This document shows, in pieces, positions 62,964 through 64,000 of a stretch of DNA of 64,000 nucleotides. Position 1 is the stretch's first letter. Each line of letters opens with the position of its first letter. This DNA comes from Rotaria sp. Silwood1. Its lineage: Eukaryota > Rotifera > Eurotatoria > Philodinida > Philodinidae. The notes beneath the pieces were generated by a model. It had not been told where the DNA came from, did not search any database, and saw nothing but the letters and a program-made list of their open reading frames with translations. A program made the translations under genes and the position numbers. Location: the NCBI GenBank assembly GCA_905250075.1, contig CAJNOP010000018.1:558001-622000 (forward strand). Reading direction: 5' to 3'.

Positions 62964-63273
62964 ATGGATTCAAAACTCCCATCGGATGAAGAACATCATA
63001 ATAATGAATTCATTAACTTGTCAAATATGTCTCAGAAGACAACTGAATTGAATAATATTGATAATCAAGACAACTTCAAAGCAACTTTGGAACAACGGTA
63101 TGTATTTTTATTAATAGTATTACTTTGATTCAAATTAACAGTTCTTCCATATTAACAAAGGTCTTCCTTGCACGCAAAAGTAACGGCCACGCATTTTTGT
63201 TTGTTTGGAATATTCACCAGCGTAGTAATTATTGTTGGAGTATTGGTAGTTTGTTTTACTTCACCCAAATCAA
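62964..63273 (+). CDS. 5' exons of a single-pass (type II-like) membrane protein, partial
   Basis: Exon 1 (62964-63097) starts M-D-S-K-L-P-S-D-E-E-H-H and is polar, Asn/Glu-rich, with no signal peptide. Exon 2 (63161-63273) joins in frame (CG|G) and reads R-S-S-L-H-A-K-V-T-A-T-H-F, then a membrane helix (F-G-I-F-T-S-V-V-I-I-V-G-V-L-V-V-C-F) and S-P-K-S, ending at a GTATGT donor. A cytosolic N-terminus plus one internal anchor is the layout of type II membrane proteins such as membrane-bound peptidases or glycosyltransferases. No catalytic part is visible here, so the function is unknown. The remaining exons must lie beyond the long non-coding stretch at the right edge. Confidence 0.6.
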
Positions 63274-64000
63274 GTATGTTTTTCTTTATTATTTTGATAA
63301 ATGATATAATTATTGAGATATCTATTAAGTTCGAAATAAGGTTTCTTTTGCTCAAATAAATTTATTATAAATAAAAATCGTTTTGAGGATGAATTGAAAG
63401 TTACTTTGAACTGTTTGTACAATCAGAAATATAAAAGAAGATTTATTCGATGATTTTTTCCTATGATAATAAATATCATCCTTGCATTTTTTTGATTATC
63501 GAAACATCATAAATGATCTTGAATAACCTTAAGGGGTCCTCGTGAAACCTCAATTTTTCTACGAAAAGTCAAAGTGGTGTGTCTATCATAGGAGAAGGCA
63601 GCTAAAGGTATATCTCTCAAAGAGTGACTATAAACGAATTTCAAAATTCTGTTTGGAAAAACTGTGTAAAGGTTTTGGCTTTTATTTGAAATTGTCCTAG
63701 GGTCTGTATCTTTTGTAGTAACGATGTTCTTGGTGTTCTGTTGAACATCATAAATAGTCTATTGATAAGCCAAAAGTTCGATCTAGCTTGACTTACAGGG
63801 TCAAAATCTTTGCTAGACACGCCCCATGTTGTTGAATTTTTATCACAATCGATAAATAGGTGCAGTTCATTAAAAAGTCGATGGTTTGAATAGTTTGTTT
63901 CATTTTCATCAAGTCTTTTATAGTTCTTGATTAAGTTAATATTTTCTATGTTGCTGAGGTCGAACGCTTCTCAAAAAAGTTGATTTTAATATGCCACCGT
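63274..64000. other. Presumed intron, possible transposon arm at the right edge
   Basis: No coding exon. From about 63530 (AAGGGGTCCTCGTGAAACCT) the sequence has the texture of the long-TIR elements elsewhere in the window. The partner arm would be outside the window, so this is only a suspicion. Confidence 0.3.

Noticed and set aside
1-64000. tRNA, rRNA, CRISPR or bacterial-type features
   Set aside because: No cloverleaf with A/B boxes, no rRNA-like block and no spaced direct-repeat array was recognised by eye; the DNA is clearly eukaryotic.

Overview
The window is animal nuclear DNA: AT-rich and intron-rich, with sparse multi-exon genes, many very short GT-AG introns (measured examples of 47, 53, 54, 55 and 63 bp) and a heavy load of small palindromic DNA transposons. 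Cilia genes (MNS1, EFHC), neuropeptide and GABA-B-type receptors and a K-Cl cotransporter place it in Metazoa. Codon use, short introns and gene architecture suggest a small spiralian, most likely a bdelloid rotifer. That placement is inference; no marker gene here proves it. A 100-base run of N at 11431-11530 is an assembly gap.

Layout. 1-258 is the 3' end of an unrecognised gene. 3646-8214 (+) is a class C (GABA-B-type) receptor whose TM3-TM4 intron carries a 1.66 kb hAT-like foldback element. 9521-9955 (-) is an orphan ORF. 10-11.5 kb is a cluster of palindromes and minisatellite ending at the gap. 13421-14692 (+) is a LysM-domain membrane protein (LYSMD3/4 family) with a MITE in its only intron. 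16338-16703 (-) is a tiny EF-hand-like, Gly/Tyr-rich protein. 21119-23038 (-) is a rhodopsin-family peptide receptor. About 23-37.9 kb is a gene desert holding transposon relics and one decayed membrane-protein pseudogene. 37899-40806 (-) is MNS1 and 42153-46634 (-) is an EFHC1/EFHC2 protein, both ciliary doublet-microtubule proteins. 49407-56411 (+) is a K-Cl cotransporter of about 20 exons. 58676-59500 holds a dead pogo/Tigger-like transposon. 62964 onward is the start of a single-pass membrane protein gene running towards the right edge.

There is no operon-like system. The two recurring themes are (1) neighbouring ciliary axoneme genes on the same strand and (2) non-autonomous DNA elements, several with perfect 8-bp target duplications, landing in introns and intergenic DNA. 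Where an intron is long, it usually holds an inserted element. The nearest thing to an undescribed system is the set of long-arm foldback families, together with the small EF-hand/YG-rich protein and the orphan ORF. Exon coordinates were read by eye from splice motifs and reading-frame continuity and should be tested with RNA data.
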